This document shows positions 1 to 12,304 of a stretch of DNA of 64,000 nt, piece by piece. The stretch's first letter is position 1, and each line of letters opens with the position of its first letter. The notes under the pieces are model-generated. The model did no database searches. It was not told the origin of the DNA and saw nothing but the letters and a program-made list of their open reading frames with translations. Both the position numbers and the translations under genes were made by a program. Source of the stretch: Dermacentor variabilis (lineage: Eukaryota; Arthropoda; Arachnida; Ixodida; Ixodidae); the NCBI RefSeq assembly GCF_050947875.1, contig NC_134570.1, forward strand, positions 105,908,122 through 105,972,121. The letters are read 5' to 3'.

Positions 1-1118
1 CGGTGTCGTATACCACTCTGTGAATACATTTCCCGACATTTTTTTCTCTCTCGACAAGCATCAGGTTGTTTGTCCTCGAGACACAGGCGGCTAACACCTT
101 TACAGACAGGTGACGAGGCTGTGGGTGTCATGCGATTCCCCTGCTATACCTCGAAGCAAGCTTCGTGTCAATTAGATTTTAACATTGCGTTGTGTCTCCG
201 TATCTGGACGCGCATGTGCCGTACACATTGTCTGCATAGATCTCTTATCACCGTTTTCTTCTCGACAGACATGGTAGATCGCATACGTCCTCTTGACGTA
301 TACTTGCATCGATGTCTCAAAGCGGGCATCCGCCAGGTATGCAATGCCTTTGAGTTTGGGAATAGCTTGAGAACGGTGTAATGGCATAAACATAAACATT
401 GCACGAACTTATACGTTGCGTAGCATTTAAAAAAAAAAGAATTGATGAGCCATTCCACTCTGTGAAGCTGGATGCCCACTGTGAAGCTGTGTATAGCAAA
501 CGACGAAGAGGTGACGCATAATTTCGAACGAGGGTACGAACACATCTATTGTGTTCATCGGTGGTCATCGTGACGAAAGGTACGCGCACAGATTAATTTT
601 TATACGTTCGCGTTCATTCGTGTTATACATTCGTTATATACATTCGTCTTCTCATTTCGCGATGTATGGAAGCAAAGAACTTGAGAGCGAAATCGCCACA
701 CCGAATGGCAGTGGGCCAGTATACGGTCAGCGCCTTCGCAGAGCGAGTGGCATTATGGGAACGCTGGCATGACGAGCTCCATTGGAGGCAGCTGGGGAAG
801 GCGACGACGAAGGCTGTGAGCCATCGCTGATGATGATAGTTTTTGCTCGCACACATGAAAAATTCACGGAACCCCAGTCATAAACAGGTTCGCTGTAACA
901 CAAAAACCGGTATACGCGTCGCCTTTAGTTGTATATATAGAACTTATTTAGCAGCTATATATACGCCAAAACTTCGTTTTACACACAGATTCCAACGTGT
1001 GGTGGATCTGCGTCATCTTTGTTTTTTGCTTCTCCTTATATGGTAAGGGACCAGCTGAGCGTGCGCGGACGTGGCGTCAACACGACGAATATGGAAATAT
1101 GTTGTTTACGCAGTGCGC

Positions 1119-1120
<2 letters not shown>
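1..1120. other. unassigned sequence
   Basis: No gene, RNA or recognised repeat. The open frames here are short, overlap each other on both strands and show no protein family I recognise. Confidence 0.5.
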
Positions 1121-1183
<63 letters not shown>

Positions 1184-1185
1184 TA
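1121..1185. repeat. (TA)n microsatellite
   Basis: About 65 bp of alternating TA with one G interruption near 1165. Confidence 0.95.
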
Positions 1186-1366
1186 GTATCCTATTTCGGC
1201 CGTTGCGCCTCCGTCAAAGTTTCTGAAACTTCTTGAGTATCGGTTTCTTTAGAATCTAATTAAGTCCACCTTTAGGGATAGCAACAACAATAAGGTAGGC
1301 CACCCTAATCTTTGTCTTAGGTGTCTCTTAGTGGCACTCGCATCTCGGCGTCGGTGTAATGTAGAC

Positions 1367-1404
1367 CGTGCGTGGCGTTCGCCTATAGGCGAACGCAACG
1401 CACG
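1367..1404. repeat. 38-bp palindrome
   Basis: Arms of 17 bases around a central TATA, with one mismatched pair. The inner arm is GCGTTCGCC and the outer arm CGTGCGT. The surrounding 1186-1705 holds no gene I can see. Confidence 0.7.
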
Positions 1405-1705
1405 AATCGAACATGGAGGCAACTGCCTGGCATTAATTAGGCGGGCAAATATTATGCAACCTTCTTGTGTTGTGTGTGACGTCATTAGTGACGTCCTTGC
1501 TTCCGCTTTCTACTTCCGGGTTTCCAGGAATTTCGCATTAGTCGTACTCACGTGACGGGTCTCTTAAATGTATGCGATTCTGTGCTGTGGTGCGCGGCAA
1601 TCGGTGATTTCTAATTAATACCAATTATTCGAGACAGTTCGGCATCTCAACTTGTAACTAAACTTATTACAGATATGATATCAGAGCATAAGTTTGTAAC
1701 TTATA

Positions 1706-1754
1706 ACCTCGTGCTCAGCAGTCTAACACCATAGCCACTGAGCAACCACGGCGG
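1706..1754 (-). mobile_element. SINE fragment, tRNA-derived head only
   Basis: Read on the minus strand this is the 5' head of a tRNA-derived SINE: it runs from CCGCCGTGGTTGCTCAGTGG, which has the look of a Pol III A box, to the start of the B-box region, where it stops. The same family is present nearly full length at 20465-20680, where the head is damaged but the body is preserved. From memory it matches a repeat very common in ixodid ticks (possibly the family called Ruka); a library search would settle the name. Confidence 0.7.
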
Positions 1755-1810
1755 CTCTGCTTCAACAACTACTCTATAAAGCACGGGTGAATGCGAACAG
1801 GTGCATTACT

Positions 1811-2066
1811 AATGCCTTTTCACATATGAAGAAGTAGGTTAATTTTTTTTTATATAAACACTGTGTATGTACGGCATTGTGTATTGCACTGGGAGCAGAA
1901 ACAAGCTATTAATAATCCCTTTCCACATATTAGCAAGGAGGTTCAAAAATTGTTTTTAAAGCAGCGTGTATACACGGCATTCTGTGTTGCATCAGGTTCA
2001 GAAACAGCTTCCTACTAAAGCATTGTAACGTATCAAAAAGCAGCTGCAAAAATTGTTTCATACATT
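1811..2066. repeat. diverged tandem repeat, unit about 103 bp
   Basis: Units start near 1811, 1914 and 2017. They share a leading block (AATGCC/AATCCC, TTTNCACATAT), then a T-rich run, then TGTATNNACGGCATT and CAGAAACA. Units are clearly diverged. A related start, AATGCCTCTTCATATC, recurs near 2248, so the array may once have been longer. No gene is seen between 2067 and 2416. Confidence 0.6.
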
Positions 2067-2413
2067 GGTATAATGGAACGACTACGCCACCCTCGCACTG
2101 CCAATGGAGCCAACTAACCGCATACTGCTAAGATTTGATATCTTGAGAAAGCACCGAAATTTCTCTGGCTTCTCTGCAAAGTTCGTCCTTATACCTAATT
2201 AAATTTACAAATAATGCCAAAGCAAAAGTTTACAGAAAACAATTTTTAATGCCTCTTCATATCTTTTAAAACAACAACTCTAATCGTTAAGGCATTCAAT
2301 CGTTATAATTGTGTGAACGTAGATAATTGGAAGCTTTACAGGCGAAAACGAGCAATTAAAAAAATTGATCGGTGAGAATACCCGCTCTTCCTTCCCTTCT
2401 CGACTCCCGAAAT

Positions 2414-2562
<149 letters not shown>

Positions 2563-2737
2563 TACAGGAGTGGAGACATCAAAATTTTCGTTCATGCGTT
2601 TGTTGATTCAAACGTTGCGTCATGCTTCAGGGAGCACGATACACACGGCGGGATTCATATATATCCGATAAATAATTTAATAATAGCATTATTATACCGA
2701 GCGATTTCGGTTTCGGTTTCTGGACTCCGGGGTATAC

Positions 2738-3646
2738 TATGACGTCGCAGAGGAGGAAACGCAACATGGTTTAGTCACGTGGGCCACAAAAAATAGCGAC
2801 ATAAAACGATGCTGCGTCGTCTGCTCGCGCGTACGCTTGCTCTCACAGCAGAGGTAAACAACTGGCGATTCAAAGTGCATGTCGCGATTATTATAATTAT
2901 TGCGAAGAGCGACAACAACGGTAAGAATATATTGCGACTCGTGAGAGTCGACGATTCATTCCGAAGCGCCGTAAGCTTTAGCTTTGAAGTGAACCGGAAA
3001 AGGCCTAGCGACGATATCGGCGGCGCCGAACGATCAGAGGCCGTGAGGCTGCCGTCGGTGCCAGAGTGACCACTCCTGGGTCGCTGATGGCCGCTTCGCC
3101 GTACGGCTGCCGCACAAATGGGTCCCGGGCCCGTCCTCTCTACGGCTAGGAAATCTCGCCGTTCGCGAGCGAAACCGCCGTCGCACGGGGGCCCGCGAAC
3201 GGCAAACGGCGTGCGGCGAGTCTCCATGCCGGTAACGTGGACGGGCCCCTCACATTGAGAAAGGCCAAGCGAACGAGAGACCGCTCCGAGCTGCCGAACT
3301 ATGCGACTATGCGAGGAGAGAAGCGGACAACACGAACGCCGCATATCCTGGCCCCTTTCGGAGTCGGCCGGCTAGTGTTACACGCAGTTTACCGTTCGCG
3401 GGCCGCCGTGCGGCGTTCGTGTTGTCCACTTCTCTCCTCTTGTGTCCGTGTATGCACGCCTTACCCCTTCTTTGCATTAAGAAAGGATTTCTATATGCCT
3501 GTAGCTCGGTCATAGTGGAGGCTTTGCTCGGTCGCTCGGCTCAGCAGGCTCCGTAATCGGCATTTCATCGCTACTCATCGTACGTCACGTTTTTGTGCTA
3601 GTGTGCTATGACGTCAGTATTTTCGTTCCTCCTCTGTGACGTCATA
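2738..3646. mobile_element. candidate TIR element, about 0.9 kb
   Basis: A 24-bp sequence at 2738-2761 (core GACGTCGCAGAGGAGGAA) is repeated inverted at 3624-3646 with small differences. An inner inverted pair of 31 bp lies at 3313-3343 and 3409-3439 with a single mismatch. The two nested inverted repeats suggest a non-autonomous DNA transposon or fold-back element. No transposase is visible, and the open frames inside look compositional. No clear target duplication was found, so the element boundaries are tentative. Confidence 0.45.
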
Positions 3647-3826
3647 ACTGCCGCGCTAGCGATGGGTCTCGACCATGAGAAGGAGTTTTAAATGACTTTT
3701 TGGAGCTGAATTAAAATTATTTTGAAATGTTTGCAGCGTCCAATACCTCGTTCTGGGTGTCGTTGCATACGGAAGCAGCCTACAACATGCTTTCTATAGC
3801 CTCAAAATTTGGTGTCCCAACCCCTT
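3647..3826. other. unassigned, repeat-like
   Basis: Ends in CCAACCCCTTTAAG, resembling the termini of dispersed non-autonomous elements I associate with tick DNA. I could not find the partner end. Confidence 0.3.
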
Positions 3827-4246
3827 TAAGCCTCAGAAGCCACAGAAAATGCTAACACAAACGTCGGGCGGCGAGGCCGCCTTGAAATTTCCGCACCGGT
3901 ATGCTGTGACGTCATTGAGTGTGACCGGGTCTGCTGAGGTCTAGCTAAGTTTCTTTCTCTTTTTTTACACACTTGTTCCTTGCGCATCGCTGCCGGTTTA
4001 CCTCCTGTGACGACCGGGGACGAAATTCAATATAGGTTAGATAGTTAATTTCGTCCTCGGTCGTCACAGGAGGTAAACCGACAGTGATGCGCAAGGAACA
4101 AGTGTGTCAAAAAAAGAAAGAAACTTAGCTAGACCTCAGCAGACCCGGTCACACTCAATGACGTCGCAGCATGCCGGTGCGGAAATTTCAAGGCGGCCTC
4201 GCCGCCCGACGTTTGTGTTAGCATTTTCTGTGGCTTCTGAGGCTTA
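3827..4246. repeat. 420-bp fold-back with 200-bp arms
   Basis: The left arm (3827-4027) and right arm (4047-4246) are inverted copies around a 19-bp loop. By eye they differ by about six substitutions, all transitions, plus a 1-bp indel, so roughly 97% identity. Transcribed, this would form a 200-bp RNA hairpin. It carries no open frame of interest. It is followed directly by (GT)n. The scattered transitions argue for a real inverted duplication that has aged; an assembly or read-folding artefact would give identical arms. Confidence 0.9.
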
Positions 4247-4249
<3 letters not shown>

Positions 4250-4288
<39 letters not shown>

Positions 4289-4326
4289 GCGTGTGCGTGC
4301 GTGTGTGTGTGTGTGTGTGTGTGTGT
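4250..4326. repeat. (GT)n microsatellite
   Basis: About 77 bp of GT with several C interruptions in the middle. It abuts the right end of the fold-back element. Confidence 0.95.
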
Positions 4327-4439
4327 TGTAAAGGTCATTTGCTAACACGTCTCAACTTGCTTATCTTTGCACTGTCCCTTTGAACGAGAGAAGAACGCAC
4401 ACAAAGGAATGACAGAGACACATAAGACTGCTTACGTGT

Positions 4440-4600
4440 GAGTCAGCTGGAACCGGCCGTGGGACCGTCGTTTGAAGCGGGCTCGTCTCGCACCCCGGAG
4501 GCCGCGGGTTCGAGTCGCGCCGAAACCTACATGTACAAAATTTTCTTTTGAAAGCATTAATTTTCTTTGTTAATAGGAACCCGAGTCCCTGAGAAATCTG
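4440..4600 (+). mobile_element. tRNA-derived SINE, degenerate
   Basis: The head contains a B-box-like GGGTTCGAGTCGCGCC (about 4505-4520) after a tRNA-like arm. The body has AAATTTTCTTTTGAAAG, TTTTCTTTGTTAATAGGAAC and CCTGAGAAATCTG. The same body blocks occur at 36320-36385, and related ones after the tRNA heads at 47714 and 50424, so this belongs to a SINE superfamily with several copies in the window. The A box is poorly preserved. Confidence 0.55.
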
Positions 4601-4601
4601 G

Positions 4602-4725
4602 CGTCAATCTGGGGCGGCTTCCGCGAACATTTTATAACGAAAATAATAACAAATATAGGAACGCGTTCTTAAATTCCTTATTATTTTCGTTATCAAATGT
4701 TCGTGCAAGTCGCCCCAGATTGACG
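4602..4725. repeat. 124-bp fold-back
   Basis: Left arm 4602-4649 and right arm 4678-4725 are inverted copies, each about 48 bp, with few mismatches. Outer ends read CGTCAATCTGGGGCG and CGCCCCAGATTGACG. The loop is about 28 bp. It follows the SINE body directly. Confidence 0.85.
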
Positions 4726-7700
4726 TGTTCTTCTTTTTCTTTTTTTTCTTTTTTTTTACTCTTTCCGCCGTCGACCACTTTTGCTACCATCTTTTGGTCA
4801 CGCCGACGCCGACGGATTTATCGCGTAATTGGGCATATAATTATCTCGCATTTATAAAGAAAAAAAAGAAATGAAAATCGTGTGCTGTCTGAAGGGTTTA
4901 TAGGCGCGTAAGATTTATCTCAAGTAATCAAATGTAATACTAGACTGTGCCTATGGGACGGCTCAATGCGCGCCACCAGATAGCAAAGCCGATACTCTGG
5001 GCGCGCGTTTAGGTTGTTTGTATAGTTTCCTCATTAGGGGCGGATTAATAATATGGCGACAGGTAAAAAATAGAAACCGGTGGCACAGTTGACATGACTA
5101 ACAGCGCCTTATTATTTATCTCATGTAGCGACGATGGTTTATCAGTGTTACGACATCTCTGGCATGTTCTAATTTTTTTCTCTGATTTCTTTTTATCGAG
5201 GGGGGGGGGGGCGTCGCTTATAGAGGGGTATCTAGGCGAACCGCCCAGATTATATAGGCGATAACAATCCACCCGGCAACCAAAACTGCGTTCGCAGCTC
5301 TTCTCGGTACGCGAAGCAGCCGTCATCGTTCGAGCATTGCCCTTTCCGACGGTATCAGAAGCGTCAGAGCACAGTAGCTTGTTTTGCATGTCTTCGCAAC
5401 CGAACACGTACACGCGACGAAGCGCTGCAAGTGTCGACGGACTCGTGCATGCACGTACTGCATGATATACATGCTATTTATACAGTACTGACGCTTGCCG
5501 ATATTCGAGGTTAGTTTTTGTGTTCATTCAAAAATTAACGGCGGAGAAAAAGGCAAGAGGGAAAAAAGGAAACTGGAGGAGGACTTGTTCGTCTAGAATC
5601 AGGGCCACATATCGCTATTCTTGATTGCGCGTTTAATGCTCGTGTCTTTTCACTGTGTTCCCGTTGCTTTTGGGTTCGTCTTCGCGAATGTCGTGCTCGG
5701 AATGGTGCCACGTTTGTGCGACACCTCGTGCGCATCTGTCTATCAGTCCAGGAGTGTCTATATTTCGTGGAACTAGCAACTGTATTTTTTGTTGTGCGCG
5801 TTATATTCAGAGATATTGCGTCACTGTATTTCTTTTATTGCGATATGAACTTATATGGACAGTCCAAGCGAATGTTCGCCGTCGTCGTTTTGGGGCTCCG
5901 CATATATTTGGGCATATTTATGCCTTGGGGCTTGTCCGTGAAGTATGTATACTGGGTTATATGGCTACACTATTCTATCGCTAAGGTTGCTCGTACCAGG
6001 TCTTACTTTCTTGACTGAATTATTCCTCACATCTGAGAATGCATGGCAGCCCAGGAACAAACGCCGCGAAACATATAACATCCAAGGCGCATGTCTTTTA
6101 TCTTAAATCTTCTCAGACTATTAAGTATTATAATGTTGCAACACAATATCAGGGCTCAAACCTGAGAGTGATGTAATTTTACTGGTGCGGCTCCTTAACG
6201 CGCAGCGTAGAGAGGCCTGTTCGATGTCATTACAAGCCCTACGCGTTCTGTTAAAGGTTTTAAGGGTGCCATAAAATTCGGCGCGTTATAGACCGGACCC
6301 GCGCGGGTATAGTTGGAACACCGTCCGAGAAGTTGGAGTGCTATACGCTAAACGATGCTGTCGCAGTCACTGCTTCGCCCCGTAGAGCGAAACTGCTATT
6401 TTTTTTCTACCTTCTAATCGGTACATTTATTACGATGATCGTTTTGAGCACAATTATCATGTCGGGGAATAAGAGCAGCACGTGTATAGTCGGTACCGCC
6501 AATAACGGGCACCAACGTCTCCTTAAATGATGCTGATGGCGATAATAAAAGAGATATAACATCGTGGTGGGTCTCCGCAGGCTCGATCGTTCGCTCACGT
6601 TCGGGTGGCGTAATTCCGGTATAATGAGCGATCGCCGAAGTTCGTGTAGCGCGGCCGGCCGCGGCATCATGTGTACACATGGTGCGTCGCATGCGGAGGG
6701 TCCCGCGCGTAGCGGGCGCAGTTTTTAGGTTGCGGCGACGTCGTCGTCCCCCTTGCCTCCTCGCTTACTCAATCCCCCCCCCCACGCACTCTCGAACTTC
6801 TCTGCAGGGCCTTCCTCTCGGAAGAGCGCCAGGCCAATGCGTCACCGCAGTGGTCCCGTCCGAATCGATTTTGTCATTACGCCGCCGCGCGGTTCCCCCC
6901 CGGCGTTATTTATGGTCCCGTAATTTGGGCGAGGGAGGGGGAAAGAGGGAGAAAACGGGAAGAGCGCGTGCAAGAGGGCAAAGGAAATGGGTGAGGAGAG
7001 GAGGAAGGAGAGGGGATACTCTCCCTCTGTGTACAAGCGTCGAAGAAGGAAGCGACCGGCTCGACGCAGTCCGTCGCCATGATTGTGCCCTTTGTGTTTG
7101 ATGGTTCCCTTTCAACGCCCGAACTGCGTACTCGTACCCGAATCAATCTGTCTCTCTCCCCCCTCCTCCCCGCCCTTGTCCCTTCTCTCCCGCTCGGCAG
7201 TTTCCATGTGCGTGCTACATGCGGTCGCGTTCTTCCTCCTCGGCTGTCCGCTTCTTCCTGTATGTGTGCTTAGGCTATCGGTTAGCTTGTGAGCTGTGTG
7301 CGCCAGTTGAATTGCCTTTCTTGTTGATACTTCTCTCTCTCTCTCTTCTTTTCTTTAAATTAAATCCCTTTTTAAGCTTCTGTAGTTCCCTCACCCTCTA
7401 CGTGGAGGGTCGCTCACGAGATCGTTCAGCGGTCGCCGCTGTATCCCTGCTGGCTTCTCGTCATTGATAGTGCGGTCGTTCGTGTCTGGTTATTGTCGAG
7501 TCGTTAGCACGAGGAAGGAGGGGTGGCCGCCGCTCTTTTCTCTTCTTTTCACTTCTATTTGGAGCCAACAGGAAATAGATCCGAACAAAAATCAAGCAGA
7601 TGAAAAAGAAGAAAAAAAGAAGATGGTAAACGCATGTGCCCGCGTGACTTAACCGACCATAAACTGTCACATAACTACTCGGGTGCAGCAAACTTCAGAG

Positions 7701-7854
7701 GCGACAAAAAGACAGGAAATAAAAGGAATGTCCCGGGGGAGTAAGAGCGCCAGATTTCGTTTTCCGCTCTCTTCAGCTATGCATCTGGTTGGTATGCGGT
7801 CACGCTGGCGCGTTAGTAGTTAAAACGTTGTCACCACAGTGTTGTCACGGTAAC
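4726..7854. other. unassigned sequence
   Basis: No gene recognised. It contains a pyrimidine-rich run (about 4730-4760), a G run near 5201-5211 and a GC-rich stretch (about 6650-7100). The longest frames (for example 6679-7101, plus strand) are rich in Arg, Pro and Ser and have no identifiable domain. Confidence 0.45.
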
Positions 7855-7886
7855 GTCTCTGTCATCTATATATAGATGACAGAGAC
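7855..7886. repeat. perfect 32-bp palindrome
   Basis: GTCTCTGTCATCTATA followed immediately by its exact inverse, with no loop. It could extrude as a cruciform or be a footprint of an excised or folded element. Confidence 0.85.
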
Positions 7887-8079
7887 ATTTTGGTGTTTTC
7901 CTTCGATGGCGAAGAAATAGAGAAGAGGTCGCGTGCGTACACGTCGTCAGCTTGGTTGCTGCACTTTGCTCTTACAACTTGTAAACAGTCTTAAATAGAG
8001 ACTTTTTCGTCACGTATTTGGTGGAGGTAAAGGGTAGATATCGATCACCGTGCCTAAAACAGAGCCGCAGTTCCCTAAG

Positions 8080-8138
<59 letters not shown>
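8080..8138. repeat. (CTTT)n microsatellite
   Basis: About 59 bp of CTTT. A (TCCC)n/(CT)n pyrimidine tract follows at about 8457-8495. Nothing else is recognised between 7887 and 8495. Confidence 0.97.
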
Positions 8139-8495
8139 GGTTCATCTTCATCTGAAAAACATAAAGGTGTAGCTGATAAGGAAAACAGAAGCAAATGGAA
8201 TAGGTTGAGAAAGAAGTCGCACTGACACAGCTTGATGGACCCTCGGCGCCCTCGTATGCATTCATGTGGTGTCATGGCTTCAGGCACGTAACATTGTACG
8301 AAGCACAGATGCGCAAAAATTAATGGAAATAATTTCATATTGAATAAGGTAAATATTTAGTTTGAACGTATAGTGAGTGGCTCTATAATCAAGACAAAAC
8401 GTGGAGACTAAATCACATCCTAATTTTTCCTTCGCATGCGGTTCTTCTTTCTATACTCTCTCCCTCCCTCCCTCCCTCCTTCTCTCTCTCTCTCT

Positions 8496-11400
8496 GTTTA
8501 TGAGATTGTTTTACGATTTCGCGGTCGTTCTCGCAGCCTTGTGTTTGCCGGTTTAGCGTTCCTCTCTGTGGGGCCTCCTTAACGCTACGCTACACCCGCG
8601 TATCGTTTTGGCCGCACAGCCTCCGCCGACCTTGGCGTCGACAGCGGTCTTCATCTCCAACCGTTAAACACCCGTCCAGACGCGCGGCGCGCGCGGTCAG
8701 CAATTTTTGTAATTGACCCTCGGTGTCAAGTGGATCCGTGCGATAGCCCAGCGGCGAACGGGTGTCAGACGGCGTGCAGCCTCAAAGGCAGGCTGTGCAG
8801 CGCCGCGAACAAGCCCTTCGGAGCACTTGCCAGATGGGCGTGGCAACGGCGCCCTGCTTGACCACCGTGAACGTGTATGCATGTACGTGTATATGTGCAC
8901 GCGCAAAGCTGCGGGCGACGGCTCGCCAAAGAATTATGTAGACCGCCCTCGGCACGTACACGAAGCGCTAGAAAGAAGGCGCGAACCGGCAATCGGCGCG
9001 TTGCCCCCTCGCGCCGCCAACGTTATGATTGCCGATCAGGTCGCGTCAAGCTCCTGTCAGCGGCGTCCCTCGAACGACAACGGCTGTGTTCGTATCACGT
9101 GCGCGCGCCCGTATACGTACGTACGTACTACATACGCTCGCGCGATATGCGGGCACGGACACACCCCGTGCATGGATATGTATGCAAAAGTGTGCAGCAC
9201 AGGTCATGTCAGCCGAACCACGCAGACTTTCGGCGCAGCCGAGCTGCCCAACGGAAGAAAACGAAATTTGATTAAAAAAGCACTGCGCAAAATAAAGTTA
9301 TAAGACCTATACGGTGGTCGGTTGTCAGACCCCTGCGTAGCTCTTAAAATTATATCTTGCCCGTGTTTCCTTTTTCTGTTTCTTTTTTAAGTCTTTCTTG
9401 TTGTCGAACAGCTTGGGTAACGCTGGCCTGGACCCACTATATACATCACTATACGTAGAGGAAGCTTTAATGTGCAAGACGCGTGCATTACCTGCTATTT
9501 TTTAAGCATTCATGCTATAAACGTGCGTCGATCAGCTCGGGCCGCGATAACCTCATGTAAACTAAGATAGTTCTATGTCCCGAAGAAAATTTTACAGCGA
9601 GAAACGTGCTTCATTGTAATATCGACATATTGGCTGTTGGCCAGCAGCGTGCGTTATAGTGCTAGTAAGCGATACCAGGAGGTTGATAGTGAATATTTAA
9701 CAATACGACGGGGGGGGGGGGGAGGGGTTATACCTGTACACAAGTGGGTTGAAGGCGTTCCCGTGAGCTGTCAGGTGAACAAATAATGAAAGAGGAGAGG
9801 TTACCCGTGTGTGGGTGGGAGGAAGTGAATCTAAGCACTTTTGCGTCCGCGCTGCAAGGAAACGGTGGGAACACAGCGCAACGCCACTATACACCCGTTC
9901 TTCTTCTTCCACGGCCGAACGTAACCGCCGCTTCGGAGATCGCGCGACTCGAGGACGCCGTCCGTGTAACACACGAGTGTAAGCATGGCGCGCCTTTCGC
10001 CGTCCGAGCTCGTCGAGCTCAATGGGCTTCGTGCAGGGGCGGTCGACGGAGCCACACAGTGTGTGCGTGCGTGTGCGTGTAATAGAAACGAGGTAAGAAA
10101 GGAGAGAAGGGCAAGCAAAAGAAAAAAAGAAAGTGGAAGAAAGATAGAGAGATTCAAGAGGGGGGCGGCTGTAAATTACGCCGTATATGCGGACCGGTAA
10201 TTACAGCTGGCGCGCTGCGAGAGCTGCCGCGTCGATCGCTGCTGCTCGCCGCTGCCTTGTGGCAGGCTTCGAGGGCTATAACGCTAGCCTGCCTGCCTGC
10301 CTGCGATGTTGACCTTCTCTCACGCTGTGCCGTTCTTGCGCGTGCGTCTGTGTGTACACGCCCGTGTAGACAAAACTCCTCGAGCTTGTTGAATGCGCGT
10401 GTCTCGGGCGAGGGTAGTACGCCGAGCGAGTTCGGCGAAGGAGCTGCTTGCTGCTTGCTTGTTCGAGAAGGGCGCGCGCGATTCTTGCGGGCGTTTGACG
10501 GGAGGGAGGGAGGGAAGGGGGTGGAGGAGGAGGGGACTGGGCTATAACTCACGGCCGATAAGCGAGATAGCCGGCCCCGGCTGGCAAAAACGCTTAATCA
10601 ATCGCTGTGTGGCAAAAACGCGATCAGGCGCCCGCTGGGTGGTCTCTGCAGCGCTGCGCAGGTTGCTCGCGTATATAGCCTCGACGGCTCGACTTGACTC
10701 GCCAGGCGCGCGCGCGCGCGAGGCAGAACGTGAGCTTGCGCGCCCGTGATGGCTCCGGAGCACGTCTCTATAGAGCTGCGATACGGCTCCCGCTGATAGG
10801 GCTCGGTTGGAGCTGGCCTGTGGTTTGCGTGTCTGTGTGCGTCTATTTTGTATGCGTGCGTGTTTACGGGTGTGTGTGTGCGTGTGGCTGCCGCACGCAC
10901 GGTGTCCTTAACGACTGCGCGTTGACTCCCTTCTCGCGGTTTTCGCCAGAAGCGAGCCGCGGGTGACCTCCCCCCCCCCCCCCCTCCCCAACGCTCGTTG
11001 TCCGTATAACTGCAGTGAGCGGGCTCCGCCGTCAGCGTGGGTGCAAGGAATTCATTAATTGTATGCGCGGCGCTGTCGATAAGCGAGCGATAGCGAGCGC
11101 CAAGCCATGGGAGAATCGCACGGCCGGTGCGCGTCGCGAGTGTTACGAGAGGCGTGGCTTGCGTTGCGCGCGACCGGATCATTGGGTCACGTGGGCGGGT
11201 TTGCGCGCGTAAGCAACAACCGGCCTCGGAGCACATCAAGGGCGTCGAAGTGAAGCGTTGCGCCGCGAGTCCGAGCGCCACTAACTGTTGTCCTAATTCA
11301 AACAGCCGCCGCTGCTGCTGAGGAAATCGCGGTGACGCTTGGAGACGGTGGCAACGCAGCAAAATGATATACGGGCGCCTCAACCTAGACCGTGCATATA

Positions 11401-12200
11401 TGTACTTGCGGTATATGGCGAGCACCGACTTTGATATAAGATGTCTAACATCGTGCGGAACAGGTTGACACGACGATGCAACGTCATTCTGGACATTATA
11501 TCGAATTCTCTGACGTATTGTCAACTTCGCCATCTTGTCAGCTCTGACTGGCCCAGAGGGCTGCCACGGCATCTCCGATTGGCTCGCGATTCCGCCATTA
11601 CAAAATATTACAATATGACGGAATTTTGGGTGATATCCGGAATACGCCGGAATATCCGGAAAAGTTGACGGCGAAAATTCGCTTCATGGCACCGCTTCCG
11701 TACAGTTCCGCAATCACTTGACTTTACATCCGGAGAGTGACTATTTTGCGTTATCGCCTATTCCGAGTTAACTTCGAAAAGGATAAAAGGCAGTGTGCAT
11801 TACAATGTACACAAGAGGTAGCGCGTATACCTCTCGTATATACACTGCTATCTAAGCGATATCCGCATGCATACAACCGTAGATTATACAAGCACATGAG
11901 CTGTCTGATCTGGGCTAGTCAAAGGCCCCTCCGTACCGATTTCGGTGGTTCTGAAGAGCACTAGCTGCGAGTATGCTGAACTCTTAACTGAAGAGGCGTT
12001 GGAAGGAAAAGTAAGAATACATGATTAATTCTCCGTGGTTCGGCAAATGCGCCTGCGCACGCGCGGCCACCACAGACAAACAAACATGCAGGCACGCGCA
12101 CATACATGCACACAGACGTGCTTTCTGAGAGAGGTAGGTAATCATGCCATAAATTTCCCGTGACAACAGCACCTAGCTGTGCACGAAGAGCTCGGTTACC
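8496..12200. other. unassigned, partly CpG-rich sequence
   Basis: By eye, 8.5-9.3 and 9.8-11.35 kb are GC- and CpG-rich, whereas 11.4-12.2 kb is not. The long open frames here, including a 324-codon minus-strand frame at 10598-11572, reflect composition: they show no domain, signal peptide or conserved motif I recognise. G and C homopolymers lie at about 9711-9725 and 10970-10985. A promoter or 5' exon could hide here but I cannot support one. Confidence 0.4.

Positions 12201-12304
<104 letters not shown>

Noticed and set aside
3827..4246. Assembly or read-folding artefact
   Set aside because: Arms differ by several transitions and an indel; an artefact of a folded read would give identical arms. 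Not fully excluded without reads.
8713..9303. 196-codon plus-strand open frame
   Set aside because: Basic, compositionally driven sequence with no recognisable family and overlapping frames in other phases.
10598..11572. 324-codon minus-strand open frame
   Set aside because: Lies in GC-rich DNA with competing frames on both strands, no domain, no motif, no plausible start context or splice structure.
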